Positions 23,075-33,064 of a DNA stretch of 64,000 bases are shown here, in pieces; position 1 is the stretch's first letter; the number at the start of each line of letters is the position of its first letter. The stretch comes from Phialophora verrucosa (taxonomy: Eukaryota > Ascomycota > Eurotiomycetes > Chaetothyriales > Herpotrichiellaceae). The stretch covers positions 310,001 to 374,000 of the forward strand of contig MSED01000013.1 in NCBI GenBank assembly GCA_002099365.1, written 5' to 3'. The notes below the pieces were generated by a model. It saw only the letters and a list, made by a program, of their open reading frames with translations. It did not search any database and had not been told where the DNA came from. Both the position numbers and the translations under genes were made by a program.

Positions 23075-24043
23075 ACGAGCAGAGACTATCGGAATATAGT
23101 AGTAGCTGTTCTTATACGGCACAAATAATCGAACGCTACGGAGGTGAAGGACTCTGACAGTTGGCCAAACCTCGAAAGGAGAGTACCGGTTCTCGGTAAT
23201 GTAATAAGCTGTTTGTCACTTTGTCCCGAAGTACCTAGCAGGGGTATTACCGGCTCCAACTCGCAGCATAGACGGTGAACAGCTTAAATTGCTGGTCTAG
23301 GTATATATTCTACAATATATATAAGCTGGAACTCTGTCTTCAATATCTTGAAACGACAGTAGGATGGGAACTGGGCACCTATGGGGTTGCCTATACAAAT
23401 CTCAAGACTGCGCGGTCGGTTCAACTTCTCTTCCGCCACGGTGCCAGCCTACCTACCGACTTTCAAGGGTTGTCGACATAACGGTCGCCGCACAGTCAAC
23501 AACTATGACCAGCCCCCAACCGGTGAGCCGTTTAAGGTTTGAAGAACAGGTCGGCACAGATTGTATGGGCTTTGGCTCAGTGGTGGGCTACTGTAACGCC
23601 AGCCTCCTGCGTCCCTGTCGGTATTGCTACCTGCGAAATGGTTGTCTAATGTTGACGAAGTTTCCTCTATACCTTGGGGTAGACGAGCCAGAAGCCTTTG
23701 AGATGCCAAAGCGTCGGGATGATCATCTCCAAGCCTGCTCTTCTGCAGTTTCACTAGCTCCATCAGTCGTATCGCATCCCTCGTTCATCCACTTCCCCCA
23801 GTATAAGAGCCAGAACCGGCCATCCTGCATTTCCCTTTCCTAGTAGCTGACGACAAAAAAGACTGTTTTCCTGGTTCTTTCTATATCCAACCTTAGTTGC
23901 TGCGTCGTCAGCCTCCAAGCCCGCCTCGACTCGCATAAACATGTATGAAAAGATCTCACGTTTAGGGGCACGTTGGGAGCAGAACTTCATTGACGTGTTT
24001 TGACCAAAGAAGATGTGTTGGGATTTTCTATCATCCAGAAAGC
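23075..24043. other. Intergenic region with relic sequence
   Basis: About 0.97 kb between convergent genes. It holds a TPR-repeat relic on the minus strand (listed separately). A weak ankyrin-like run (LLFRHGASLPTDF) occurs on plus near 23430-23470; it is too short to call. Confidence 0.4.
23686..23763 (-). pseudogene. Fragment of a TPR repeat (NB-ARC/NACHT-TPR-type protein relic)
   Basis: The residues LVKLQKSRLGDDHPDALASQ match the consensus of TPR_10/kinesin-light-chain repeats found at the C-terminus of fungal NLR-like proteins (RKRVLGxEHPDTLxSxxNLA). The following LARLPQGIEE is a decayed repeat end. No adjoining repeat, NB-ARC or effector domain is present in any frame, so this looks like debris of a deleted or degraded gene. 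Chance similarity remains possible at this length. Confidence 0.35.
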
Positions 24044-24814
24044 TCACCAGGGCAAGGTAGACCCGTCATAGTTTTGGAAAGTGCCACCGATATCCCTCGA
24101 GGCAGCATTAATCGTCTTGACCATTCCAGCCACGCTCTCTTCCACAGTGATCGCGCCAATTGCCGAGGGGTCCACATCCTTCCCCTCCACGATACCGGCT
24201 ACCATGTCAGTCATGACCAAGCCTGGGTGAAAGACAAATGCTGTAAGCCAGGATTCCTCAAAGTGCGTTCGACGAATAAGCCAATTCAATGCAGCCTTGC
24301 TGGAGCCATAGGGGCTCGTAGGGGCAGGGAATTGTAGTAGTAGCTCCATGCCGGAAATAGTCCCAATGAATGTTGATATGGCGACAAATTTCGGATTCCC
24401 AGTGTTGCTGGACTTGAGGAGGTCTGCAGTAGCCTTGAGTAAGGTTATTGGTGCAATAGAGTTGATGGCGAAATGTTCAGCAAGGGCATTGGATGAGTTT
24501 TGAAGCACAGGGCCCAGTGAATGATTAATACCGGCATTGGCGACGACAACATCGAGAGCTGTAATGCCATAACTTGTGCGGAGCTGCGAAACGGCCTCGA
24601 ACGCGTCAGATTCGACCGCAGAGTCAAGCTTGACGACGATGAGCTTGGAATCTGCTGCCTTGGGGATGTTGGTAAGACCCTTGGACGAATCTTTGGACGG
24701 GTCTCGAACGGCCGCAATCACCGTCGCTGATGGCTCCTGCAAGAATGCTGAAACGAAGCCTTTACCAATCCCACGGTTGGCTCCGGTGACGAGGTAGGTG
24801 ACGCCGTTGCTCAT
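24044..24814 (-). CDS. Nor-1-like short-chain dehydrogenase (ketoreductase)
   Basis: A single exon encodes 256 aa. The ATG at 24814 (MSNGVTYLVTGANRGIGKG) is chosen over a longer frame whose N-terminus has no homology look. The Rossmann motif TGANRGIG, VANAGI, the catalytic Ser in the VAISTFIG strand and PYGSSKAALNW (Tyr-x3-Lys) are intact, as is the HPGLVMTDM segment after the active site. The pattern (TVIAAVRDPSKDSSKGL, SKLIVVKLDS, AISTFIGTISGME) is that of the norsolorinic-acid ketoreductase-like group, cytosolic NADPH enzymes common in polyketide pathways and in general carbonyl reduction. It faces the enoyl reductase and lies near two P450s. The substrate is not deducible. Confidence 0.9.
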   Translation of the reverse strand: MSNGVTYLVTGANRGIGKGFVSAFLQEPSATVIAAVRDPSKDSSKGLTNIPKAADSKLIVVKLDSAVESDAFEAVSQLRTSYGITALDVVVANAGINHSLGPVLQNSSNALAEHFAINSIAPITLLKATADLLKSSNTGNPKFVAISTFIGTISGMELLLQFPAPTSPYGSSKAALNWLIRRTHFEESWLTAFVFHPGLVMTDMVAGIVEGKDVDPSAIGAITVEESVAGMVKTINAASRDIGGTFQNYDGSTLPW

Positions 24815-26226
24815 GACGGCGAGTTCAAAAGATCGATAGTGATCTAGCCGTCTGTTTCGGACCTTTTTAAGGCCAGGGCCAATTACATTGAAAGGCACCG
24901 GACTTCCACAAAATGATTTCGCAACCAATCTGGCCTACTGCATTTCAACATGCCTGTGACAGATCGATGAGCAGTCTGCCATTTGTCATGTTCAGTAATA
25001 TTCCTGGGCCTCGGGTAGATGTGTCTTTCCGAGGCGGGTCCTCTTGCGCGTTGTGTTCTTTGATATCTCCATGGACGATGACTCCATGGGTTGGCACAAT
25101 GAGTTCTGCTTGTGGGGTCTTGGAGGTGTGATGCCATATTGAACAGAATCCTCGGAGGTACTGAAGCAGTACTCTTCCGTGGCGAGCAAGATCATTGGAG
25201 AATACAGCATTGCGAGCTCCTTATATGCGCCCACGGAATGCCTACCGAGCTGTGTCGCAAAAAAGATGCTTGCGGTTGGCCTGTCGACTCCATGTGTACC
25301 CGTCATCACCACGTAGCTGCAATCGAACTTGGTTAGGGTTAATTGAGGTACCTAATTAACTTGGTTGCTTGGGTCGTTAGCTGGGTAATGTGGGCACACT
25401 CGAAGCAGCTTCCTTCTCCTAGACTTGGAAACGCTGCCACTCGATTTCCGCGACATCGTCGCGGAACCCAGCCAATTCTAGGAAGGTACAACAAACAAAA
25501 CCTTTCAAAGAATATTCTGGATTTTTCCCGACGCGCAGACATCTTAAATGGGCGACTCTTCAAAAGAGGGTTCTATCTTTCCTCGGGGATCTTCCAACCA
25601 AATATAACCGCGAATGCTCTCGTCGAGTTAGGATATGCCAAGAGAAGGACATCCCGTCGCGACACAAACCTGATCGGACATGGGAAATTGAGAATAAAAC
25701 CATATTCTCAGACCGTCGCCCCTTCCGAATGCTTCAACAACAGCGTAATACGTCTTCTACTTCTGGAATACCAAAGAGCCATATGAAGTCCGATCCCATA
25801 ACTTCTCTACACGGCTCAATATTGTTGTTGTTAGTGCATAAATCACTTGCGGGTATTTCTTGAACCAATCACCGCATTTGCCAAGGCGTTAGTGTGGATT
25901 TTATGTCAGTAATACCTACTACCGTGACGCTACGCTCCCTTAGGTTAGCGAGCTTTGTGGGGTACCTGGATATGATTAATACCGCGACCGAGGACCGAAT
26001 CTTGTACTCGTAGTCACAATCTCTGGAGGGCACTGGAGACCGAGGTCTAAGCACTGATCTGTTATCGTGGGGGCGTACCTTGCGGGGATTTTACGGGGAT
26101 CTTGCGGGGTCGAGACGACTAAGGATAGATGCACTACTTGCACTGAGAGGGTATTTTATACGCCTTACACGCTATTGAGATGGAGCAGGATCCAAATTCA
26201 TCGCTCTCCGAGTCGTCCCTTTCAAA
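24815..26226. other. Intergenic region with promoter of the CYP52-like gene
   Basis: About 1.4 kb between divergent genes. A 147-codon frame at 25343-25786 has no domain or hydropathy pattern and is not called. The 3' end holds a cluster of CreA-like sites (listed separately) and an A/T-rich TATA-like element (TATTTTATA, about 26152-26160). Confidence 0.45.
26067..26109 (+). promoter_or_regulatory. Cluster of CreA-type SYGGRG sites upstream of the CYP52-like gene
   Basis: Three matches to the carbon-catabolite-repressor consensus 5'-SYGGRG lie within 43 nt: GTGGGG at 26067, GCGGGG at 26082 and GCGGGG at 26104. They are 118-160 nt before the ATG at 26227, with a TATA-like element between. The context GCGGGGATTTTACGGGGATC is a partial direct repeat. 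Glucose repression of an alkane/fatty-acid hydroxylase would make sense; binding is inferred. Confidence 0.35.
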
Positions 26227-27880
26227 ATGTTGAGTGCTTACTTCCTAATGACCGCCGGCCTGCTCGCTGCTTTTATTGTCTACGTTGTGGTGTCTACTTT
26301 TCTCCGCAATCAATATCATGCTCGACGAGCACAAGAGCTAGGCTGCAAGCCCGCTCGTGTGCGCCCATATCGCCTTCCCTTTGCTATTGACAATGTAGCA
26401 AGTACTATCAAGGCGGAAAAAGACCATCTCCTTCCCCAAGACTATCTACGTATCTACGACTCCTTGGACAAGCCTAATACTTGGTATCAGAATCAGCTGG
26501 GTACATGGCAACACTTCACTGTTGATCCGAAAAACATTCAGGCTATGCTCGCGACCCAGTTCAAAGACTTTGAACTTGGTAGGGTAAGACATGGAAATTT
26601 TTTCCCCTTACTAGGAGATGGCATCTTTACCATGGATGGAGAGAGCTGGTAAGCCCTCAGTTCGCTACGGGCGTTTCGCAACACTGACTGCATTTGCTGC
26701 TAGGGAGCACTCCCGGGCACTCCTACGCCCACAATTTGCTCGCCACCAAGTCGCTGACCTGGGTCTGGAAGAAAACCATGTTCAGCACCTATTCAGACAT
26801 GTCGTTCCACGTGCCGGTGGATGGACCGAAATGACCGACTTGGTTCCGCTCTTTTTCCGTCTCACCCTGGACTCGGCGACCGAATTTCTCTTCGGCCGGA
26901 CCGTCAATTCCCAGCTCACCGCGTTACAAGAGAATATACACCTTTACGACAAGATGCCACAGAGAGCTGGTGGATTGGACTGGACATCTTTCGCTCAGTG
27001 TTTCGATGGTGCTACCGCGGCTCTCGGGATTAGAAGTCGACTGATGGAAATGTATCCTCTCTATTCGCCGAAATCTTTTTACGATAACTGCAAGGAAGTC
27101 CACCGATTTGCAGATTATTATGTTAATCTAGCCCTGAACACGGACCTGTCCTCACAAGCGGAAAATCGCGACAAAAGTCCACGGACCGAGAAATATGTTT
27201 TCCTGCAAGAGCTTGTCCAAAAAACAAGAGACCCGATCGAGCTGCGAAACCAACTGCTTAACATTCTACTCGCTGGTAGGGATACAACCGCTGGGCTCTT
27301 AGGCTGGACGTTTTATTGCCTGGTTCGCCATCCAGATGTCTTTAAACAGCTGCGTCAGATTATCCTTGAAGAATTCGGGACGTTCTCTAACCCTCAAAAT
27401 ATCACATTTGAGACCCTCAAGTCATGTAGCTACCTACAGTACGTCATGTCAGAGGTACTGCGCGTCTACCCTACAGTGCCGTTAAACTTTCGACGGGCCA
27501 CGAAGGATACAACTTTACCACGCGGCGGGGGTAAAGACGGCAAATCCCCAATCTACGTCAGAAAGGGGCAACATGTTGTTTACTCCGTTCACATTATGCA
27601 CCACCGTGCAGACATCTGGGGCCCAGACGTCGAGGAGTTCAAGCCCGAACGGTGGAGTGGCCGTAAAGCCGGCTGGGAATACCTTCCATTCAACGGTGGG
27701 CCGCGAATTTGTCTAGGACAGCAATTCGCTTTGACAGAGGCCGGTTATGTCATTGTCAGAATGCTCCAGAGATTCGACGGGATTGAGAATTTGGATAGGG
27801 AGCCAGTCACAAAGAACCAAATCGCGTTGACGAGCGCACCCGTCGCTGTGCCTGTTCGACTGCATGAAGCTGCTCTGTGA
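26227..27880 (+). CDS. CYP52-like cytochrome P450 (alkane/fatty-acid hydroxylase type)
   Basis: Two exons (26227-26648, 26704-27880) encode 532 aa. The N-terminal anchor (YFLMTAGLLAAFIVYVVVST) and a following basic stretch fit an ER P450. Typical CYP52-group features are TWQHFTVDPKNIQAMLATQF, the oxygen-binding I-helix AGRDTTAG, ExxR as EVLR, FKPERW, and the heme loop FNGGPRICLGQQFAL with Cys about 477. The intron splits Trp141 in GESWEHSRALLRPQFAR, a conserved segment. CYP52 enzymes omega-hydroxylate n-alkanes and fatty acids; related families act on other long or lipophilic molecules. Three CreA-like sites upstream suggest carbon control. It closes the second metabolic block. Confidence 0.92.
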
Positions 27881-28214
27881 ATCAGAACGCTGCGTTGGTG
27901 GCCTGCAGACAGCCGGTGTTGCTTATTTGAGCACAGCTCGAGGACGCAGGACAGCCAGAACCACATAATGTTCATTTGTGGACCGTTTGGATCGGTCGCT
28001 GGAGGGCAATGAGCACATGGAGCACTACAAGTCTCCTATTTCTATTTAGGACGATCGCTCTAGGTACTAAGTACAACCAAAGTTTTCGCCAGTAGATTTA
28101 CATTGACCATTTCTGGCAATATGGCGTACTCTTAAGGGTTCGGCCACGATCTCCACCTGGACAATCTTTCGAGCTTTACCTAGCCCCTCGGCTCGATACC
28201 AGGCGCACGGAACC
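27881..28214. other. Convergent 3' intergenic region
   Basis: About 330 nt between the converging CYP52-like and deacetylase genes. Nothing beyond presumed 3' flanks is seen. Confidence 0.5.
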
Positions 28215-29421
28215 TCAATCAGAACTCCATCCCTTCAGGAATGACAACATGTTTGCACCGAGGTGTTCAATGACATATCCACCTTCAAGCAGAACAAGAG
28301 CGGGTACATGCTTGAGCGCATGTCTTGTCTTCCTCGAAATCGTCTCGTAGTCTTCCGTATGAATCTGGAAATGTCCCAAAGGATCGGAGTGGAACGTGTC
28401 AAACCCTAGGCTGATGATGAGAAACTCGGGTTTGAACTCGACTAGTTTCTTCAGTCCGTAGTCGAGTTTCTGCATGTATGCTTCGATTGAGCTACCCACT
28501 TTTAGAGGGAGGTTGATAGTTGTCCCTTCAGCATCGCCGCTGCCTGTTTCGTCTGCTGCACCTGTGTAGTATGGCTGCCGAAACGTCAATAACCTCTCCA
28601 CCATAGCGAGGGCTGGCGGTCAATGGTGTCGTGCATATCAGATTTGCGATAATTGGTACGCGAATAGAGGACTGGGAGGAACTCACGAACTCGTCTTCTC
28701 CGTGGACGCTCACGTACAGGACCTTGGAGTCAGCGTAGAATATCTCCTGTGTTCCATTTCCGTGATGGAAGTCGACGTCGAGGATGCCGATTTGCGCTTC
28801 CGGATGCTCTGATCGCCACGTGCTCACAGCAAGAGCGGCGTTGTTGATGTAGCAATAGCCACCCGCCCGCTGACCATCGCAATGGTGTCCTGGAGGTCGG
28901 CATAGTGCTACTACTGTGTCGACGTCGTTTGGAAGGTTGGGAAAGCCAGCGAGCATGTCCGTTCCCTCACTGGCTAGATTTGCAGATGCGACGATAGCCT
29001 TGTAGCTGTCTGACATGATGCCGCTGCTCATATCGAAGGCATAGTACCCTGCACGCGCGAAGGGGTCTTTCGGTGGTCGCAGGGGCTTTCCGGTCGTGGT
29101 GGAGTAGATAAAGCACTCCGGTAAGACGTGGCCATCATTTTCGATTAAGCCCGCATCTAACCAGACCTGGAAAATATCGCGCAAGTGCTGCAAGTAGTCC
29201 TGGGAGTGAGTTGCAGAGGTGAGTCCAAGTAGCCGATTTATACGACGGTCGTCATGAAGCGAGGTAAACTCGATCGTGCGAAGCTCGTACTGGGAAGTGC
29301 GCAAAGCTTTCAAAATCGCTTCAAGCCGTTCTGGTGACTCAAGAGCGGGAATGAGCTTCGAGCCTAGGAGTTCGACGGTCTGGTGGAGGAGAGTGTCAGG
29401 GTCCCACAGGACCACCAACAT
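28215..29421 (-). CDS. Histone deacetylase / acetylpolyamine amidohydrolase family protein
   Basis: Two exons (29421-28687, 28574-28215) encode 364 aa. Splicing restores HGEDEF|PYYTGAADETG, the expected family segment. Zinc-hydrolase landmarks are present: RPPGHHCDGQRAGGYC with the catalytic His pair, LDVDFHHGNGTQ with zinc Asp/His, LGFDTFHSDPLG with the second zinc Asp, and LLEGGYV with the transition-state Tyr. The short length and the N-terminus (LWDPDTLLHQTVEL) resemble bacterial-type acetylpolyamine amidohydrolases or small class II HDACs more than Rpd3/Hda1. It should remove acetyl groups from lysine or polyamines; no localisation signal was seen. The next gene upstream, on the same strand, is the Clr5 protein. 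Confidence 0.93.
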
Positions 29422-29768
29422 CTTCGGGGAAGTGTGCTACGTGGGCCGCTTTGGGAAGCATGGCAGAGATTGCCGGTCGATGACGAGCGCGCTACAGCTC
29501 CAGGGTCTCGTTACGGCAACAAGGGCCGTCGGTGTTATCAGGATACAGTGAGATCGAGAATAAGATTTCACTCCAGATTGTGCGGCTCGGCCAGTGATTT
29601 TTCGGGTAAACACCGGCCGCCGATGCGCGCACGTGACGCCGTTGGGGGGCCACCCTCAGTAGTTCCGTCCATACATGTCGCTATACACTGGGCCCTGTGG
29701 CGGAACTGACGAGCGATGGTGATGGGGCTCGATCGAAGGGATTGGATCCATATCGGTATCTAGAGGAG
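29422..29768. promoter_or_regulatory. Promoter region of the deacetylase / 3' flank of the Clr5 gene
   Basis: About 350 nt between two minus-strand genes. No ORF with support and no distinctive motif seen. Confidence 0.4.
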
Positions 29769-31263
29769 TCAGACCTCGTCCGAAGCGTCAAGGCCAACCA
29801 CTGGGGACTTACTGCTGTTCAGAATCTGTTCCAAAATTGCGTTCTTCTGTCGCAGCTTACTGCAAGTATCCTTCATGCTTTGAAGAGACCTTTGCTTCGT
29901 CTTGTCAAAATTGTCGAGGAAAATCGCCATGCTCGCCATGAAAGCGCTGCCTAAAGACGTGGGGGTTAAATCCAGGAGCCGACGAGGGATGAGTCCACTT
30001 ACTCGGTTGTACAAGATCCGCAGCCAGTTTATTTGAAAGACCGTCCGCAAGTGACGATCTTGGCAGAGCGCTGAGCGCGACATTTTGAACAGCCCGTATG
30101 TACTGCTCCACCAGCGGCAAGACATCCCTACCAAGAGAACCACTGTCGCCTAGAGACGCCTCGGGAAACGGGACTGACGTCGTGGCCGGGGTTTGCAGCG
30201 GTGCAGGTTCAGAAGCAGGTACCATCGCTGGAGGGTCCGTGTCCACTATGTCGAATGTGATCATAGGGTGATTCTCGAACCCTGTTTGGTCCAGCCCGTC
30301 TGCACCTTGCGGCAGTTGCAATGTGTTGTCGAAAATTGTTTGCTCAGTCATGAGGTCCTCTGGTAGCATAGCTGGATGCATTCCGAATTGATTGAAACCC
30401 GGGGGTAAGGGTTGCATAACCGTGTCCTGCATAGAATAGCCAGAATATGCATTGGTGGAGTTCCCCGAGAATGGCTGATTTGAGTTTGCGGGGCCCATGC
30501 CCTGCGAGGTATGCAATGGGATCGGGCCGTGTGCGAAGCTATTGAATTGAGTCTGTGCTGGTACAGTGTTGAATGGCGGCGAACCATGATGGTGAGCTTG
30601 TTGGAACTGCGTTTGCATACCAACAGCGATACTTGGGTCGTCGTTGGGCCTGTATGCCACCGGCTGATTCTGAAAGAAATTGGGCTGGAGTGGGTCTGAC
30701 ATCTCTCGCGGACCTTCCATTCCGCCCATGAGGGGCCCTTCTCTGCTGGGAGTCCTTCGCATTTCTGACCCGAGCTCGTTGAAGCTGAAGGCTGGATCCA
30801 GGGAGGAAGTTGCAGAGGGATCCGAGAATTCTTGCTTGAATTGTGGCCGTGGTTTGTCGGCGAAGGAAGCCGACCTCGACCTCGACCGGGAGCGACTGAC
30901 TTCTCGTCGAGCGAAGCGGCGAAGGTTGCGATCCTCGTGAGGCTGGAGATTCCCACGTTCGTCCACAAGAGAGCGCGGCCGTCGACCAGGACGACTGACG
31001 TCGAGCACGGTCTTGCCGAATTGTGCAATCTGAGCCAGTCTCTCCTCTCGGCCGGTATACTTCGAGAATCCCCACTGCTTGATTTTGCGCTCCCATTGAC
31101 GAGGCGTGGCGTGGAAATTGTGATGCTGTTTCATGTACTCGGCTGCTTCTTTGCGAGTCATGTTGTGGTCGATGTAACATATCCGGAAGTTCTCCTTCTG
31201 CTCCTCCCAGTCCTTGTCGTCATGATGAGTGTCTAGAGCTTGCGAGTCGTCGTCTGAAGCCAT
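29769..31263 (-). CDS. Clr5-domain protein, probable nuclear regulator
   Basis: Two exons (31263-30003, 29950-29769) encode 480 aa. Residues about 18-70 form a Clr5 domain: a helical module with the pattern ENFRICYIDHNMTRKEAAEY, then HATPRQWERKIKQWGFSKY. An Arg/Ser-rich basic stretch (REVSRSRSRSRSASF) may act as a nuclear signal. The centre is Gln/Pro/Asn-rich and disordered, typical of activation regions. The second exon adds a helical, coiled-coil-prone tail (FLDNFDKTKQRSLQSM, CSKLRQKNAILEQIL). The intron (GTAAGT...CTTTAG) replaces a run-on frame. Clr5 was named from a fission-yeast silencing factor; most homologues are uncharacterised. It lies beside a deacetylase gene. Confidence 0.88.
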
Positions 31264-32161
31264 GGTCGGAATGAGACCAGAGACAGTCCTGGTGTTGCGG
31301 AACAGGAGCAGCTCTTCCCACCTGGTTGCGCGTCGCCCCGCCTACGAGATGTTCTCTTGCGCTGAGCTTGTTTATGCCGGTGGGCTTCGGGCAACAAAAG
31401 CCCGAATTGCTGGCGCTGAGGGCGACACGGAAGTCAAGTTGCACATGCGAGTGCGTTGTGATTGACATGGAGAGAGAGCGCCAACCGTCACTCCAGCCAA
31501 GGTTTCGCTCCGTTGAGCGCCGTGTCGCCGCTTGCTGCTGGTTTTGGCCCCGATCAGGGCGCCTTGCGGCTGAACGATTGGGGAGGGGCTTCTCGGGGGG
31601 TTCCAGGCCTTGGGCCCTTGAGTCACACACCTGGCCAATCGAATCTCGGGGCTTGCGGCGCCGGTGAGGCTGGAGCCAGAGATGTGGCTGGAGGTGGCGC
31701 CCAGTCGACGTGCGTCCGAGACTTGGATGCTTCTCCCTAATCACGGCTTGCGCTGTCGATCTCTCTCAATGCCAAATCCGCGCCCATTTCCTCGTTCACC
31801 TTGCCCTAATCATCCAACCACTGTTCAATGAGCTGGCAAACAAGGCAGTTTTTGCCTGGCACTGATTTCCATCGACAAGCAATTCGTGCCTGCTTCCACC
31901 GACCCCCGATCATGATGCCGCGTTCGTCACATTGTGTACCTGACTGACTCTTCGTGTCCGCAAGTCGCTCGCTTCTCGTGTCCCAAAACCTCATATGCAG
32001 CTGTTATGAATGGAACTTCTGAGAACTCTAGCGACCACTTGATGAACGCATTTCTGAGACAAGGTGAGTGATTTTTGAGGTGATTTGGATGCTGATGATG
32101 GGTAGCACAATGGTAAAGCTCGACATTCCTCTTGGTCATATATAATCAATATTGCCATTGC
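31264..32161. other. Divergent intergenic region
   Basis: About 0.9 kb upstream of the Clr5 gene (minus) and of the small membrane-protein candidate (plus). Long G/C-rich frames here (31220-31744 and others) overlap in every frame and look like compositional artefacts. A possible upstream exon (ATG at 32004, GTGAGT donor near 32064) would join in a different frame. Confidence 0.4.
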
Positions 32162-32616
32162 ATGAGCGAGGCAAACTATTCTGGTATACAGGTTCGGTCA
32201 TCACCGATGCAACTGACACTGTTTACCGTTCTTATGCGCGTGTTTGGAGCTATTGGCTTGGTCTTCAATGCCATCTGGGGCTATGCTGTCACCATAGTGC
32301 GAAAGTTGATTCATACAACCGACAAATTGTGTAGCTACGTCTTGGACACGTTGATGGCGTGTGAGTATACAGCCTTGGTACTATCGAAGAGTATCCAAGG
32401 CAGCCACTAATCTCTTTAGTCTTCACCGTTCATGCATCTGAGCAGGATCCACTGCTACCAGAAGGCCAAAGTGACCCTTCTTCACACTTCTCAACATCGA
32501 CCTCGACAATCAACTTGTCAGATGGCACACCCACAATGCTGTCTCCTGCTCATACACCATCCCCAGACATCGACTCGGATCAACAGGATTTCCAATACAT
32601 GGGAGGAGGTCTCTAG
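32162..32616 (+). CDS. Small orphan membrane protein candidate
   Basis: The proposed two-exon gene (32162-32360, 32420-32616) encodes 131 aa. The intron is a good GTGAGT...CTTTAG pair and the frame closes exactly. Residues about 15-45 are strongly hydrophobic (LTLFTVLMRVFGAIGLVF then NAIWGYAVTIV), enough for one or two membrane passes. They are followed by a basic turn (RKLIHTTDK) and an acidic, Ser/Thr/Pro-rich tail ending DFQYMGGGL. I recognise no family. The hydrophobic frame and its continuation through the splice make it likely real. A different first exon would place the same DNA in another frame, so the start is uncertain. It lies between the Clr5 and SLX4 genes. Confidence 0.45.
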
Positions 32617-33064
32617 GGGACAATCACGATGGGACCTGAGATCGAACCGCTGAAACTCGCGGCGTATGGAGAAAAGCACCCTTCGGTTTTCGGGCAGTGG
32701 CGTTGGGATTCGGGGCTAAGGATGGCCTAAAAGTTCATTGTAAGGGAATCAAGGCATTTTCGGGCGTTGCTCCTTATTGTCAGGACTGAAATAGTGCTGC
32801 TACAAATAGGATAAAGCGGTAACCGCCTCTTGATCTCTTCATCACTGACTGATTGTATCACGTGATCTCGTGCGTGCGCCGCGTGTTTACTTTGTTCTCA
32901 ATCCGCCTCCGCACCTTGCGATCATGTCTTGACGTTTCCAACAGCCCTCACTCATCGCTCGCCGTTGCGCTCTGGGTTTTCGGGCCTGAAATACAGGAGC
33001 CAGCTTAGCTATCAGATTGGCTGTCTCGAATTTGCGCCGATGGGCGGTCAAGATCCTACCCAGC
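32617..33064. promoter_or_regulatory. Promoter and leader of the SLX4 gene
   Basis: About 450 nt with no supported ORF. The sequence just upstream of the ATG is open in frame back to a TTG at 33017 but has no alternative ATG. Confidence 0.4.

Noticed and set aside
23364..23843. 159-codon plus frame opposite the TPR relic
   Set aside because: It reads antisense to the better-supported TPR fragment and has no domain of its own.
25343..25786. 147-codon plus frame before the CYP52-like gene
   Set aside because: No domain, no signal peptide, no splice logic; lies in promoter territory.
14135..27880. Hidden PKS, NRPS or terpene synthase in the cluster
   Set aside because: Both strands of every gap were read for KS, A-domain or DDxxD-type motifs; none were found and the gaps are too short for a megasynthase.
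30348..31180. Long frames of 213-226 codons on the minus strand across the Clr5 gene
   Set aside because: They are alternate-frame shadows of the Clr5 coding sequence, with no domain and no splice support.
31220..31744. 174-codon minus frame plus overlapping plus frames upstream of Clr5
   Set aside because: High G/C content keeps several frames open at once; composition is Arg/Ser/Pro-rich without any motif.
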